The notes beneath the pieces are model-generated. The model did not search any database. It was not told the DNA's origin and was given only the letters and a program-made list of their open reading frames with translations. A stretch of 64,000 nt of DNA from NCBI GenBank assembly GCA_964549615.1, contig CAZJVP010000018.1, forward strand, positions 13,802 to 77,801, in the 5' to 3' direction. This DNA comes from CAYVLA01 sp964549615 [NCBI: uncultured Thermococci archaeon]. Lineage in GTDB: Archaea > CAYQAE01 > CAYVLA01. Within the stretch, counting starts at the first letter, position 1, and each line of letters opens with the position of its first letter. Positions 46,037 to 55,358 of this stretch are shown piece by piece. The translations under genes were made by a program, and so were the position numbers.

Positions 46037-46984
46037 TTACGGAACGCGTAGCCCGAGGTACTCGACCATCTCCTTATACCGGTTTCTGACCGTGACCTCG
46101 GTCACCCTCGCGACCTCTGCGACCTCCCGCTGGGTTCGCTGTTCGTGGCTCAGTTCTGCAGCTATGTATAGGGCCGCGGCGGCGACGCCCATTGGCCCTC
46201 GGCCCGACGTGAGGCCTTGACTTACCACCTTGCCTAGGATCTCGATCGCCTTTCCCTGCACCTCGCCGGACAGCTTTAGATCGCTGGCGAACCGGGGTAT
46301 GTAGTCAACGGGGGAAGTAGGCGCTAGTTTGATGCCGAGCTCTCTGGCAAGGAACCGGTAGCTCCGCCCTATTTCCTTCTTGTCGACTTTCGTGACCGCT
46401 GCGATTTCCTCCAATGTCCGGGGCACCGCGAACTGCCGGCATGCCACGTAGAGCGCCGATGCTGTGAGAGACTCTATGGATCTACCGCGGATCAGCCTCC
46501 GCTCTATGGTGCGCCGGTAGGTCACGGAGGCGGCTTCCCGCACGTTCCTTGGAAGCCTCAGCTGTGCGCCGATCCTGTCAATCTCGGAAAGCGCGAAAGA
46601 GAGGTTGCGTTCCGTCGAATCCGAGATCCGGGCCCGCATCTGCCATTTCCTGAGCCGGCTCATCTGCGCTCTGCTCTGAGGGGAGAGCGCCCTTCCGTAT
46701 ATGTCCTTGTCCCGCCAGTCGATTACCGTCGAAAGGCCCATGTCGTGGATCGTGTAAGTCATTGGGGCACCGCCCCTCTGCCTCTTCTCGCGCTGTTCGG
46801 CGTCGAAGGCTCTCCATTCCGGGCCAAGGTCCAAGAGGTGGTCATCGACTACCAAGCCGCATGATGCGCATGTGACCTCCGCCCTCTCATAGTCCCTGAT
46901 CAGCCTCTTGCATCCGCACTCTGGGCAACTTGATTCCTCAACGATCTCCGGGCCATCGGATTTTAGGTCGCGGAAGTCCTCCAC
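46037..46984 (-). CDS. tfb: Transcription initiation factor B (TFB), copy 2
   Basis: Second TFB, 315 residues, with zinc ribbon CPECGC...[30 protein letters not shown] and two cyclin repeats ending [13 protein letters not shown]. All core parts are intact, so it should be functional. It is clearly similar to copy 1 but diverged. Its start overlaps the gar1 end by about 22 bp, a gar1-tfb pairing common in archaea, which suggests it is the ancestral copy. Confidence 0.97.
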   Translation of the reverse strand: MEDFRDLKSDGPEIVEESSCPECGCKRLIRDYERAEVTCASCGLVVDDHLLDLGPEWRAFDAEQREKRQRGGAPMTYTIHDMGLSTVIDWRDKDIYGRALSPQSRAQMSRLRKWQMRARISDSTERNLSFALSEIDRIGAQLRLPRNVREAASVTYRRTIERRLIRGRSIESLTASALYVACRQFAVPRTLEEIAAVTKVDKKEIGRSYRFLARELGIKLAPTSPVDYIPRFASDLKLSGEVQGKAIEILGKVVSQGLTSGRGPMGVAAAALYIAAELSHEQRTQREVAEVARVTEVTVRNRYKEMVEYLGLRVP

Positions 46985-47229
46985 CTGCCCAGCCTCCGAT
47001 CCTTGCCGGTGAGGTAATAGACCTGCTGACCAGGCGAAGCCTTGGCGGACGTACCTTGGATGCTCACCGAGACGAACGGAGTTTGCGCAGGCCCGAAGAC
47101 GTCAACGACTTGACCCAGTTGGACTAGATTGGCATCTACCACAGTAGCTCTGAGAGGCGGCACTGCCTCGCCCCTGACTAAGAGGCGCCCGGACCGAGTC
47201 CTTCCCACAATCTTGCCGAGAGCTTTCAA
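46963..47229 (-). CDS. gar1: H/ACA ribonucleoprotein subunit Gar1
   Basis: Small RNA-binding subunit of the pseudouridylation H/ACA particle. It has 88 residues from TTG 47229. The family pattern is seen as [33 protein letters not shown] and FVSVSIQG. A start at 47244 adds five residues but fits the family less well. A TATA-like CTTTTTATTTC on the minus strand at 47323-47333 could drive the gar1-tfb pair. Confidence 0.85.
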   Translation of the reverse strand: MKALGKIVGRTRSGRLLVRGEAVPPLRATVVDANLVQLGQVVDVFGPAQTPFVSVSIQGTSAKASPGQQVYYLTGKDRRLGRWRTSAT

Positions 47230-47244
47230 CCAAAGCCCACCCAA

Positions 47245-47603
47245 GGCAACTGGCGACAGATGTACCGGTGCCCGACCCCTGCCCTAGTTTCCCTTTCCCC
47301 GGCGGCAATCGGGACATTCCCCGAAATAAAAAGTTTACCGTGTCTGTCCGTGTCCGTGTCCTCCCTTGGCGTGATTCGAGGTCCCAGATTGTGCTGGGAA
47401 TAACCTGTATGGCACTCCACCATGAATCGGATGTGCAACCCGACAAGCGTGACGCCAGGTTAGAAACATGGGCCGGAAAACGATCAACCGTGCGGTCGAG
47501 ATGGGGGATGAAGCATTTCAAGGACGAGGCCCTTGACCGTCTCTTGACCGAAGAAGAAGCGAAACAAATTTCGGTTAGGCCCGGCCCGGGGCTCGACGAA
47601 AAC
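47245..47603. other. Intergenic region between gar1 and serA
   Basis: About 360 bases. It contains the minus-strand TATA-like box for gar1 (47323-47333) and a short direct repeat, GTCCGTGTCCGTGTCC, near 47346-47361. The serA frame stays open leftward through this region, but its translation there is not family-like. No gene is supported. Confidence 0.4.
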
Positions 47604-47639
47604 AGTATATACGCTCTACCGACGCCAAAAGGACTCGGA

Positions 47640-49214
47640 ATGGCCATGGCCAGGATACTCATTTGCGATCCTCTTCAAAAGAGGGCACTGGAAATCATGG
47701 GTGAGAGGCACCAAGTCGTCGATATGCCCCACATAACGAGGGAGGAGCTTCTGGAGAAGGTTGCGGACGTGGATGCCATCGTCGTGCGGGCAAGGACGAA
47801 CGTTGACTCGGAAGTCATCGCAAGGGGCAGAAGACTGAAAGTCATCGCCCGCGCTGGGGTCGGTACCGATAACATCGATGTTGACGCAGCAACTCAGATG
47901 GGCGTGCTGGTGGTAAACTCGCCCGATCCCTCGATAAATGCCGTCGCGGAGCACACCTTCGCTCTGCTTCTTGGGGTGTGCAGGCGCATCGTCAAGGCCC
48001 ACGAGAGCGCGAGGGCTGGGGAGGCCGGGAAAACGGAGTTGGTGGGTACTGAGATTTCGGGGAAGACGCTTGGTATCGTTGGGCTCGGTAGGATTGGCAC
48101 AAGGGTTGCCATGATCGCCAAGGGCTTCGGCCTCAACACGATAGCTGCCGACCCGTATGCATCCCCAGCATACGCGGAGAAGCATGGAGCGGAGCTGGTC
48201 GCATTGCACGAACTGCTCAAGAGGTCGGACTTCGTAACCCTGCACGTTCCGCTCACCGACTCGACCAGGAATCTCATCGGCAAGCGAGAGCTCGATATGA
48301 TGAAGCCAACGGCCATCCTGATCAACACCTCAAGAGCCGGGATCGTCGACAACGATGCGCTGGTGGATGCCCTAAAGAGGAGGCGCATTGCCGGAGCAGG
48401 TCTTGACGTTTTCGATGAGGAGTGCGCAGAGGAGCTCGCTAGCCTCGAAAACGTGCTCATGACTCCCCACATCGGCGCGTCGACGAAAGAGGCCCAGAGC
48501 CAGATCGCGGAGCTCATCGCAACCGAGGTGGTGGACGCGCTCGAGGGAAAGCCGACTAGGAACCCCGTTAACATGCCCCACGTTGACAGGAAGGCGTTGG
48601 AACTCCTCCAGCCCTACCTGCATCTGACGGATAGGATGGTTCGCGTCGTATCCCGGTTCTTGGCGGGCAACCCCAACCTGATCTCGATTTCACTTTTCGG
48701 GGAGGCGAGCGAGATCGAGCACCCGGATTTCCTGCTTAGAAGCGTGGTGGTCGGAATCCTTTCGCCCTTCCATGAGGTGAACATTGTAAATGCGATGGCC
48801 ACCGCCGACAGGATGGGGATCAAGACGGAGATTTCCAAGGGCACCGGAAGGGACTCCTACCTCAGCAGCATCGAGATCAAGATCGGAACCTCTGAGGATA
48901 CGTACGCCATCAAGGGGGCCCTTGTCGATTCGGACAAGCCCAGGATAGTCGGGCTTCTGGGTTATGAGTTGGAGTTCGTGCCCGCTGGCCACATCCTCAT
49001 CACCCAACACATGGACGTCCCGGGCATGGTGGGCATGGTGGGTACGAAGCTGGGATCGGCGGGAGTAAACATCGCAACCATGCAGCTGGCAAGGAAGAGG
49101 ATCGGCGAGCAGGCCATGATGGTGATTCAGACCGACAAGGAGGCGCAGGCCGACCTAGTCCAGGAGATAGGCAGGATCAAGGGGGTCTCCAAGGTCGTGG
49201 CAATGAGCCTATGA
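47640..49214 (+). CDS. serA: D-3-phosphoglycerate dehydrogenase
   Basis: Oxidises 3-phosphoglycerate with NAD+, the first step of serine synthesis. From ATG 47640 the protein has about 524 residues, the family's usual length; the frame extends to 47268 but that part is not conserved. A TATA-like AGTATATA at 47604-47611 supports the start. Motifs: ARAGVGTDNIDVDAA, the NAD fold GKTLGIVGLGRIGTRVA, INTSRAGIVDN, TPHIGASTKEAQ, an intervening domain and a C-terminal ACT domain (HMDVPGMVGMVG). The ACT domain suggests control by serine. Confidence 0.96.
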   Translation: MAMARILICDPLQKRALEIMGERHQVVDMPHITREELLEKVADVDAIVVRARTNVDSEVIARGRRLKVIARAGVGTDNIDVDAATQMGVLVVNSPDPSINAVAEHTFALLLGVCRRIVKAHESARAGEAGKTELVGTEISGKTLGIVGLGRIGTRVAMIAKGFGLNTIAADPYASPAYAEKHGAELVALHELLKRSDFVTLHVPLTDSTRNLIGKRELDMMKPTAILINTSRAGIVDNDALVDALKRRRIAGAGLDVFDEECAEELASLENVLMTPHIGASTKEAQSQIAELIATEVVDALEGKPTRNPVNMPHVDRKALELLQPYLHLTDRMVRVVSRFLAGNPNLISISLFGEASEIEHPDFLLRSVVVGILSPFHEVNIVNAMATADRMGIKTEISKGTGRDSYLSSIEIKIGTSEDTYAIKGALVDSDKPRIVGLLGYELEFVPAGHILITQHMDVPGMVGMVGTKLGSAGVNIATMQLARKRIGEQAMMVIQTDKEAQADLVQEIGRIKGVSKVVAMSL

Positions 49215-49898
49215 CTAATCCCAGATGCTCCTTATCCCTTTGTCCGAGATGAAGCTGCCCCTGTACCTTGAGAAGAAGGATGTCACCAGGTAGGAATCCG
49301 GGAACGGCGACTCGGGTTCCAAGATCGGCTTAGGTTGGACGGACAAGGATTCCGGCGTGACCACGTGAAAGCCCAGCAGCCTCCTCTGCTCCTGCACCAT
49401 CCTAAAAACCGCCCGCCCCAGCTTGTTATATATGGCGGCCTCTGGGTTCCCATATTTCGTCCGCCTTACGACGCTGCCATAGATCAGCAGACCGTGCCTG
49501 GGGCTTACGCCTAGCGAACCGGCGGTTCTGTAGCGCGTGAGCGAGAGGTACTCTTGGAGAAGATCATGCAGCCCGGGATTCAGATCTTTCACGATGAGGA
49601 CCTTCTCCCGCTCGACGGCGCTCCTGAATCTTCCCAAGGTCGCATCCGAACTGGACACCACCTCGTGGTCGGGTTTCAGATCGCACAGCCGTCGTATGTA
49701 GCTCTCAAGCTCCTGACACGCGTCCTCGAAACAGGCAATGATCGCACACTTTCCTTCCCCCAGGAACGTCCCCGTCACGTCGACCCTTACCGGCTCGGGA
49801 AGCTTGCTTGAGGGCATGATGATGTAGCTGAGATACGTCTTCCATTGATGGGTCGAGAGGGAATCGATGAACTCCAGTGCCTTTTCCTTTGGCCTCAT
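49215..49898 (-). CDS. Protein of unknown function
   Basis: A 227-residue protein from ATG 49898. I do not recognise the family. It looks soluble: alternating helices and strands, VRVDVTGTFLGEGKCAII and HGLLIYGSVVRRTKYGNPE as strand-rich parts, and a C-terminal FFSRYRGSFISDKG. Upstream in-frame ATGs at 49919 and 49943 would precede the transcription start predicted from a TATA-like CTTAATAAT at 49930-49938. Its stop abuts the serA stop. It is divergent from the next unknown gene. Confidence 0.65.
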   Translation of the reverse strand: MRPKEKALEFIDSLSTHQWKTYLSYIIMPSSKLPEPVRVDVTGTFLGEGKCAIIACFEDACQELESYIRRLCDLKPDHEVVSSSDATLGRFRSAVEREKVLIVKDLNPGLHDLLQEYLSLTRYRTAGSLGVSPRHGLLIYGSVVRRTKYGNPEAAIYNKLGRAVFRMVQEQRRLLGFHVVTPESLSVQPKPILEPESPFPDSYLVTSFFSRYRGSFISDKGIRSIWD

Positions 49899-49927
49899 GC
49901 GACCATCCGGCCCAACCATGTCCTGAA

Positions 49928-49940
49928 AGATTATTAAGTG
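49928..49940. promoter_or_regulatory. AT-rich element shared by two divergent unknown genes
   Basis: AGATTATTAAGTG reads TATA-like on both strands (ATTATTAAG on plus, CTTAATAAT on minus). It lies about 36 nt upstream of 49898 and about 50 nt upstream of 49983. It probably serves both genes. Confidence 0.4.
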
Positions 49941-49982
49941 CATTTTCCCAACAACGGTAGAGTTCGGCAGAAGAGATCCCTC

Positions 49983-50366
49983 TTGATAGAAAGGATCCGT
50001 AGGCTGATGGACGAAACGCAGTTCCAGCCAGCAAAGCTCGATAAGGAAACCGAGATGAAGCTGGGGCGGTACAAACTATCCTTTCAAGACCACCGCGAAG
50101 CCTATGACTTAGCAGCGCGGATCATCCGCGACATCGTGGCCTCGATCGAGTCCAAGTCCGGCAAGGACTACGAGGAGTTCAAGGAACTGATGGAGATGGG
50201 TGTAAGTTACAAGGACAGCATCCTCCAGATCGTAAAGGAGAAGGTGGACGCGCTCACCGAGTGGATGGATACCATAAAAGAGGTCAAGACGAGGGACGAC
50301 GCGCTAGGTCTGGTCGTTCGCTATTATCTGGGCAACAGCATCAAGAACTTCAGGCGGAATCTCTAG
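49983..50366 (+). CDS. Small helical protein of unknown function
   Basis: A helical protein of 127 residues from TTG 49983, or 119 from ATG 50007. It is rich in lysine, glutamate and arginine, with no cysteine, membrane segment or known motif. Segments include EMKLGRYKLSFQDHREAYDLAARII and ILQIVKEKVDALTEWMDTIK. The ATG at 49938 overlaps the promoter element and is unlikely. Its stop overlaps that of the convergent aminotransferase by 4 bp. I do not recognise the family. Confidence 0.6.
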   Translation: MIERIRRLMDETQFQPAKLDKETEMKLGRYKLSFQDHREAYDLAARIIRDIVASIESKSGKDYEEFKELMEMGVSYKDSILQIVKEKVDALTEWMDTIKEVKTRDDALGLVVRYYLGNSIKNFRRNL

Positions 50367-51559
50367 CCCGTCACCGACTTGAGGTATGACTCCAAGCGGG
50401 AAAGTGCCTCATCAAGCATCCCTTCCGGAGGCAGGAAGACGAGCCTGAAGTGACCCTTGCCATGTTCCTCGTGGAATCCGCTCCCGTGCACCAGCAGGAC
50501 GTGGCAGTTCTCCAGCACGTTCAGGACGAACTTCTCGTCGTCCATCCCAAGGCTCGGGTGTATCCTGGGAAACATGTAGAAGGAACCGGACGGGCGCGTC
50601 ACCGAGAGTCCGTCCATCTCGTTGATCCTTCGCGCCACGAGGTCTCTCCTCGGCCTGAGCCTCCGGACCATATCTTTGATGTGATCGTCGGGGCCGTCCA
50701 GCGCGGCGGCCAGTCCATATTGGGCTACCGTGTTGGCACACAGCCTTGCCCTGGCCTGCTTGAGCAGGCCCTCCTTTATGTCGGAGATCGCGCCGGAGGG
50801 GTCTCGGAAGGCGACGTAGCCAACCCGCCACCCGGGAGCCAGGTAGACTTTTGACATCCCATTGAGAACGACCGTCGGGACATCCTTGTTGACCGAGGCA
50901 GGGCTCGCAGCTTCTCCGTCGAAGCATATCTTGTCGTAGATCTCATCGGATATCACGAAGATGTCGTTCTCCCCCGCGATATCCATCAGCGCCTTCATGT
51001 CGGACCGACTGTGCACCGCCCCGGTCGGATTGTTGGGCGAACAGATGATCATGGTTCTCGTCCTTGGGCTGATCTTCCTGCGCACGTCGTCGATGTCCGG
51101 CCTCCAGCCCTCCGACTCAATGGTGCGGTACGCGACGGGGTTGGCCCCGAAGAGCTTCGTGTACTGGACGTACGCGGGATAGGACGGCCCAGGGACCAGT
51201 GCCTCCGCGGATTCATCGAGGGTGGCAGCGAGGACCATCTCTAACCCTTCGGTCACGCCTGTCGTCGCCACGACGTCCTGCGGATCCACGTCCACGCCGT
51301 CCCGTTTCTCTTTCCTGGAGACGGCTTCTCTGAGCTCTGGGATGCCCTCAGAGTCCGAGTATCCCGAGCGGCCCTCCTCTATGGCGCGGATCAAGGCTTG
51401 GTTGATGTGGTCGGGCGTCTTGAAGTCGAACATGATGGGATCCCCGATGTTCAGTTTGATGATCCGGTGGCCCTGCCGCTCCAATATCCTGGCGTGCTCG
51501 ACGACCTCTCTTATGGCATAGGACATGGACCGGACTCGGGAGGAACTGAGAAGAACCAA
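50363..51559 (-). CDS. Aminotransferase class I/II (alanine/aspartate aminotransferase-like)
   Basis: PLP-dependent aminotransferase of about 398 residues. The start TTG 51559 is preceded by GGAGTGG about 8 nt upstream and gives the family N-terminus SYAIREVVEHA. Motifs: KLNIGDP, YSDSEGIPELREAV, CSPNNPTGAV, VISDEIYDKICFDG, and GMSKVYLAPGWRVGY with the PLP lysine. It is close to archaeal alanine aminotransferases by the LNIGDP and GDSEG-like blocks, but amino-acid specificity cannot be fixed from motifs. Confidence 0.9.
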   Translation of the reverse strand: MVLLSSSRVRSMSYAIREVVEHARILERQGHRIIKLNIGDPIMFDFKTPDHINQALIRAIEEGRSGYSDSEGIPELREAVSRKEKRDGVDVDPQDVVATTGVTEGLEMVLAATLDESAEALVPGPSYPAYVQYTKLFGANPVAYRTIESEGWRPDIDDVRRKISPRTRTMIICSPNNPTGAVHSRSDMKALMDIAGENDIFVISDEIYDKICFDGEAASPASVNKDVPTVVLNGMSKVYLAPGWRVGYVAFRDPSGAISDIKEGLLKQARARLCANTVAQYGLAAALDGPDDHIKDMVRRLRPRRDLVARRINEMDGLSVTRPSGSFYMFPRIHPSLGMDDEKFVLNVLENCHVLLVHGSGFHEEHGKGHFRLVFLPPEGMLDEALSRLESYLKSVTG

Positions 51560-51661
51560 GTGATTTCCGCCACTCCTTGGAAGAGCCCAATGCGTTGGGA
51601 CGTGCCCCTCGTTTTCGTCGCTCGCGGCGACCGGTACTCGGCGGCGGGGAGGGAGCGACAC

Positions 51662-51669
51662 TTTTATAT
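51662..51669 (+). promoter_or_regulatory. TATA-like box of the UspA gene
   Basis: TTTTATAT places transcription start near 51691. That excludes the in-frame ATG at 51677 and supports TTG 51701, which has AGGTGAT at 51691-51697. Confidence 0.5.
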
Positions 51670-51700
51670 CTTACCAATGGGACGGGCAGCAGGTGATGGG

Positions 51701-52105
51701 TTGAAGGTTCTCGTGCCCACTGCGGGCCCAACGCCTGCTTCACGGAGTGCGGATTTCATCGCGGGCCTGTGCAAGGACATAGACGCAGAGATGATCGTCA
51801 TCCATGTGAGATCCAAGGACACCAAGCTGACCCAGGCGGAGGAGAAAGAAGCACTTAGGATCTTCGAGGATGCCGCGAGGAAGGCGGGCGTCAAGGTTCG
51901 AACCAGGCTGGTCGAGGGTGACGTCGTCCGCAGCATTCTGGATGCCGCGGAGAAGGATTCGGTAGATCTCATAGTCATGGGGGCAACGGGCGAAACGACG
52001 CTGAAGAAGTGGATAAAGGGAAACGTGCTCGTCGAGGTCATGCAGAGGGCGACCCTTCCTGTGACCGTGATACCATCGGCCTTGAGGCCCGACCTTTACA
52101 GGTAG
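51701..52105 (+). CDS. Universal stress protein (UspA family)
   Basis: A 134-residue nucleotide-binding protein starting LKVLVPTAGPT. The ATP-type loop G-A-T-G-x9-G-N (MGATGETTLKKWIKGNV) and the following VMQRATLPVTVIP are intact, so it probably binds ATP. Role in stress is a family generality; the target is unknown. The stop lies 4 bp from the end of convergent aroA. Confidence 0.9.
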   Translation: MKVLVPTAGPTPASRSADFIAGLCKDIDAEMIVIHVRSKDTKLTQAEEKEALRIFEDAARKAGVKVRTRLVEGDVVRSILDAAEKDSVDLIVMGATGETTLKKWIKGNVLVEVMQRATLPVTVIPSALRPDLYR

Positions 52106-52109
52106 CAAT

Positions 52110-53396
52110 TTAGATCCACCTGAGGTCTGCGCCTAGGCTGGACAGGTCACGGACGAAGTTAGGATACGACACCGAGATACACGAGGCACCCCTAACCACC
52201 AGACCGCCCGAGACCAAGCCAAGAACGGCGAGTGCCATTGCAATCCTGTGGTCGCCGTGTGAGTGGACCACGCCGCCCTTGGGGCGGTCGCCGCCTCTGA
52301 AATCCAGGCCGTCCCTGCGCTCAGAGACACCAATGCCGATGCGCTCCAATTCCTCGCGGATCACTGCAATCCTGTCGGACTCCTTCAGGCGCGCGTGTTC
52401 CACCCCTGTGATCCTAGTTGGCCCCTCCGCCACGGCGGCAAGGACCGATAGGGGAGGTAGTAGGTCGGGGCTGTCGGAGAGGTCGGCGTCGATCCCGCTT
52501 AGGTTCCCTCCCATTACCGTGACGACGTCGCCGTGCCTGCGCACATCACAACCCATATTCTCCAGCATCGAGAGGAAGCGCTCATCGGCCTGCAGCGACC
52601 CTGGCCGCAGCCCTCCGACCTTGACGCTGGACCCGGTGATCGCGGCCGCGGCCATGATGAAGGAAGCTGACGAGTAGTCTCCGTCTACCTCGTAGACGCG
52701 CGCGGCGTAGCGTCCGCCAGCATCGACGACGAATCTGTTGCCGTTCGCGGTCGGCATCACCCCGAAATCACGCATCGCTTTCAGGGTCAGGTCTACGTAA
52801 GGCCTTGACTTGAGATCACCCCGAACTCGAAGCCTAAGCCCCTCTTCAAAGTACGGCGCGGGCATGAGGAGCGAGGATATGAACTGGGAGCTTACTGAGC
52901 CAGTTATCTCCGCTTCTCCTCCCCTAACCCGGCCGGTGCCTACGATCTCTATCGGGGCCTTTCCTGTTCCGCCCAATGAGCGCGCCTGTATCCCGAGGCT
53001 AGCCAAGCAGGAGATGAGATCCTCCATCGGCCTGGACCGGAGGGATTCGTCGCCCGTGACGACCACCTTACCCGGCACTAGACCGGCGAGGGTCGTGATG
53101 AAACGAAGGCTGGTTCCGGAGTTCCCGGCATCGATAACGTGGTCAGGGGGCGAGAAATCCCCGCAGTTGCCCTTGACCTTCATTGCGTCATCGTGCGTCA
53201 TGGCCCTGATTCCAAGGCTTTGTAGGGCTCGGAGAGTAGCCATCGTGTCGGAACAGACAAGCACGTTCTTCAGCTCCGACTCCCCATCGGCTAGGGAGGC
53301 GATGACCAAGGCGCGGTGGGTGAGACTCTTGGATCCAGGCGCTTTGACGTATCCGCCGAGGTTGGAGGACTTTCCGCAGGCCAGATCTGCGGGCAT
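52110..53396 (-). CDS. aroA: 3-phosphoshikimate 1-carboxyvinyltransferase (EPSP synthase)
   Basis: Joins shikimate-3-phosphate and PEP to EPSP. It has 428 residues from ATG 53396. Motifs: VKAPGSKSLTHRALV (phosphate-binding lysine), DAGNSGTSLRF, SRPMEDLISCL, SSQFISSLLM, LKESDRIAVI and HGDHRIAMALAV. The start is 27 nt from a TATA-like box that also serves the divergent aroA' gene. All substrate-binding residues of the family blocks are present. Confidence 0.96.
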   Translation of the reverse strand: MPADLACGKSSNLGGYVKAPGSKSLTHRALVIASLADGESELKNVLVCSDTMATLRALQSLGIRAMTHDDAMKVKGNCGDFSPPDHVIDAGNSGTSLRFITTLAGLVPGKVVVTGDESLRSRPMEDLISCLASLGIQARSLGGTGKAPIEIVGTGRVRGGEAEITGSVSSQFISSLLMPAPYFEEGLRLRVRGDLKSRPYVDLTLKAMRDFGVMPTANGNRFVVDAGGRYAARVYEVDGDYSSASFIMAAAAITGSSVKVGGLRPGSLQADERFLSMLENMGCDVRRHGDVVTVMGGNLSGIDADLSDSPDLLPPLSVLAAVAEGPTRITGVEHARLKESDRIAVIREELERIGIGVSERRDGLDFRGGDRPKGGVVHSHGDHRIAMALAVLGLVSGGLVVRGASCISVSYPNFVRDLSSLGADLRWI

Positions 53397-53417
53397 GAGC
53401 ACCGTTCCACCGACGAA

Positions 53418-53428
53418 CATTTATAAGT
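53418..53428. promoter_or_regulatory. Shared two-way TATA-like box of aroA and the aroA'-aroE operon
   Basis: CATTTATAAGT contains the symmetric core TTATAA (53421-53426), so it reads as a TATA box on both strands. It is about 27 nt from the aroA ATG (53396). To the right it gives a transcription start near 53449, ahead of the GGTGA site (53457-53461) and ATG 53468 of aroA'. Confidence 0.55.
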
Positions 53429-53467
53429 TTCGTGCTACAGTGTGTCACGCTAGCGCGGTGAAAAGCG

Positions 53468-54274
53468 ATGTCGGAGATTGGAAAGTACATCAGAATGGAG
53501 CGCATCATGAACCGCAAGACGAGGAAGACCGTGATCGTTCCCCTTGACCACGGCGTGACCCTGGGACCGGTTCGCGGGATCATTGACCTGAGGGAGACCG
53601 TCAACCAATGCGCCGAAGGTGGAGCCAACGCCGTCGTTGAGCACAAGGGGATGGTGCAATCAGGGTACAGGGGCTATGGCAAGGACATAGGGCTCATCAT
53701 CCACATTTCAGCAAGCACCAGTCTAGCGCCTGATCCGAACAAGAAAGTTCTGGTTGCGACGGTTGAGGAAGCCCTCAAGATGGGCGCGGATGCCGTCTCG
53801 ATCCACATTAACGTCGGCGCGGCCGACGAGGACCTGATGTTGAGTTCGCTCGGGTCAATTTCGGAGAGGTGCCAGTTCTGGGGCATGCCGCTCCTCGCCA
53901 TGATGTACCCTAGAGGCGAGAAGATCGCCGATCAGAACGACGTGCAATACGTCAAACACGCGGCGAGGGTGGGTGCAGAGCTCGGTGCAGACATCGTCAA
54001 GACGAACTACACAGGAAGCCCCGAAACCTTCAAAGAGGTTGTTAAGGGCTGTCCGGTCCCCGTCATCGCCGCGGGCGGACCGAAGACGAAGACGGACGAG
54101 GAGTTCCTGACGCAGGTCAAAGGTGCGATGGAGGCCGGAGGGATGGGGGTCGCAGCCGGGCGCAACGTATTTCAGCACGACAGAGTGGCGGACATGGTGA
54201 GAGCCATTGCCAAGATCGTCCACGAGAACTGGGAAGTCGAGGAAGCCCTCAAGTTCATCAAGAGCGGGAAATGA
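53468..54274 (+). CDS. 2-amino-3,7-dideoxy-D-threo-hept-6-ulosonate synthase (archaeal aromatic pathway)
   Basis: Class I, DhnA-type aldolase that begins the archaeal route to dehydroquinate from aspartate semialdehyde (AroA', like MJ0400). The 268 residues show [44 protein letters not shown] with the Schiff-base lysine, VIAAGGPKT and [14 protein letters not shown]. It heads the operon with aroB', aroD and aroE. Family and context agree fully. Confidence 0.95.
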   Translation: MSEIGKYIRMERIMNRKTRKTVIVPLDHGVTLGPVRGIIDLRETVNQCAEGGANAVVEHKGMVQSGYRGYGKDIGLIIHISASTSLAPDPNKKVLVATVEEALKMGADAVSIHINVGAADEDLMLSSLGSISERCQFWGMPLLAMMYPRGEKIADQNDVQYVKHAARVGAELGADIVKTNYTGSPETFKEVVKGCPVPVIAAGGPKTKTDEEFLTQVKGAMEAGGMGVAAGRNVFQHDRVADMVRAIAKIVHENWEVEEALKFIKSGK

Positions 54275-55358
54275 ACCGGACGCCAGAAAGCTCTTCTGGG
54301 TTAGGGCGGACGCCGCGGAGTCCCTGCAGGAAAGGAAGGCAATCTTCGAGTTGGCGGCGCGCTGCGGCGCAGACCTCATCGTGGTTAGGCCCGAAGATCT
54401 GGACGAGATCCCTCGCACCGAGGCGAACAAGCTAGGCGTCATTTCGAGCGCGGATGACGTTCCCGCCGATGTGACGCGGATAGAGCCGAACCCGCGCCCG
54501 GGTGCGGGAAGCCGTGCGGCCGTGGCCCTCGTGGTCATAGGGAGCCCCGCCGAGCAAGAACTTGCGATTGAGGTGGCCCAAGACTACGGGACGCTCGTAG
54601 TCGATTGCAAGGACTGGCGGATCATACCTCTGGAGAACCTCGTTGCTGCGTGCCAGCGTACGCGCACGCGACTTCTTGCGACGGTCTCTGGTCCGGAGGA
54701 CGGGGCACTCGCCCTTGGCATCCTCGAGAAGGGAGTGGACGGGGTGCTCCTCCAGAGCCGGGATCCTGGGGCTGTGGAGGCAACCGGCTCTCTCGTGAGA
54801 CGGGGAGCCTCCGTGATCCCGCTTGAGCAAGTCGAGGTGGTATCGGTTGCGCCGGCTGGCATGGGCGACCGGGCTTGCATAGATACCTGTTCGCTGCTGG
54901 AAAAGGGGGAAGGATTGCTGGTGGGAAGCAAGGCGGACGGCCTGGTGCTGGTCCACGCGGAAACGGTGGAGACGCAGTACGTCAAGTCCCGCCCGTTCAG
55001 AGTCAATGCAGGCGCCGTCCACAGCTACGTCCTGGACAGGGATAACAGGACCCGCTACATCAGCGACCTGCGTGCAGGGGATTCTGCGCTCGTGGTCAAG
55101 GCCAACGGGTCCACTCGCGTTGTCACGATAGGCAGGGTCAAGATCGAGACGAGGCCTCTCGCGATCGTGGAGCTGAAACGCGGGAATCGGAATCTCAATC
55201 TGGTGTTGCAGGACGCCGAGACGATTCGACTTGTGAGGGCGGACGGAGAGCCCGTGTCGATCAAAGAACTGAAGAAAGGCGACCGGGTTCTTGCCTACCT
55301 GGGGGGGCAGGCAAGGCATTTCGGCATGGCCATCGAGGAGAAGCTGATTGAGAGATAG
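54207..55358 (+). CDS. Archaeal 3-dehydroquinate synthase (type II, AroB'), apparent frame problem at the 5' end
   Basis: Deaminates and cyclises the AroA' product to 3-dehydroquinate with NAD+. Conserved sequence begins at KLFWVRADA (about 54288) and continues through [33 protein letters not shown] and the C-terminal [14 protein letters not shown]. The only in-frame start upstream is TTG 54207, deep inside aroA'. A perfectly placed ATG at 54271 overlaps the aroA' stop (ATGA) but is in the wrong frame. One extra A in the run at 54287-54289 would restore it and give MNRTPEKLFWV. A one-base deletion, real or from assembly, is therefore likely. Confidence 0.9.
   Translation: MPRSSTRTGKSRKPSSSSRAGNEPDARKLFWVRADAAESLQERKAIFELAARCGADLIVVRPEDLDEIPRTEANKLGVISSADDVPADVTRIEPNPRPGAGSRAAVALVVIGSPAEQELAIEVAQDYGTLVVDCKDWRIIPLENLVAACQRTRTRLLATVSGPEDGALALGILEKGVDGVLLQSRDPGAVEATGSLVRRGASVIPLEQVEVVSVAPAGMGDRACIDTCSLLEKGEGLLVGSKADGLVLVHAETVETQYVKSRPFRVNAGAVHSYVLDRDNRTRYISDLRAGDSALVVKANGSTRVVTIGRVKIETRPLAIVELKRGNRNLNLVLQDAETIRLVRADGEPVSIKELKKGDRVLAYLGGQARHFGMAIEEKLIER

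Noticed and set aside
47268-47639. Long N-terminal extension of SerA
   Set aside because: The family begins at 47640 and a TATA-like box at 47604-47611 lies inside the extension.
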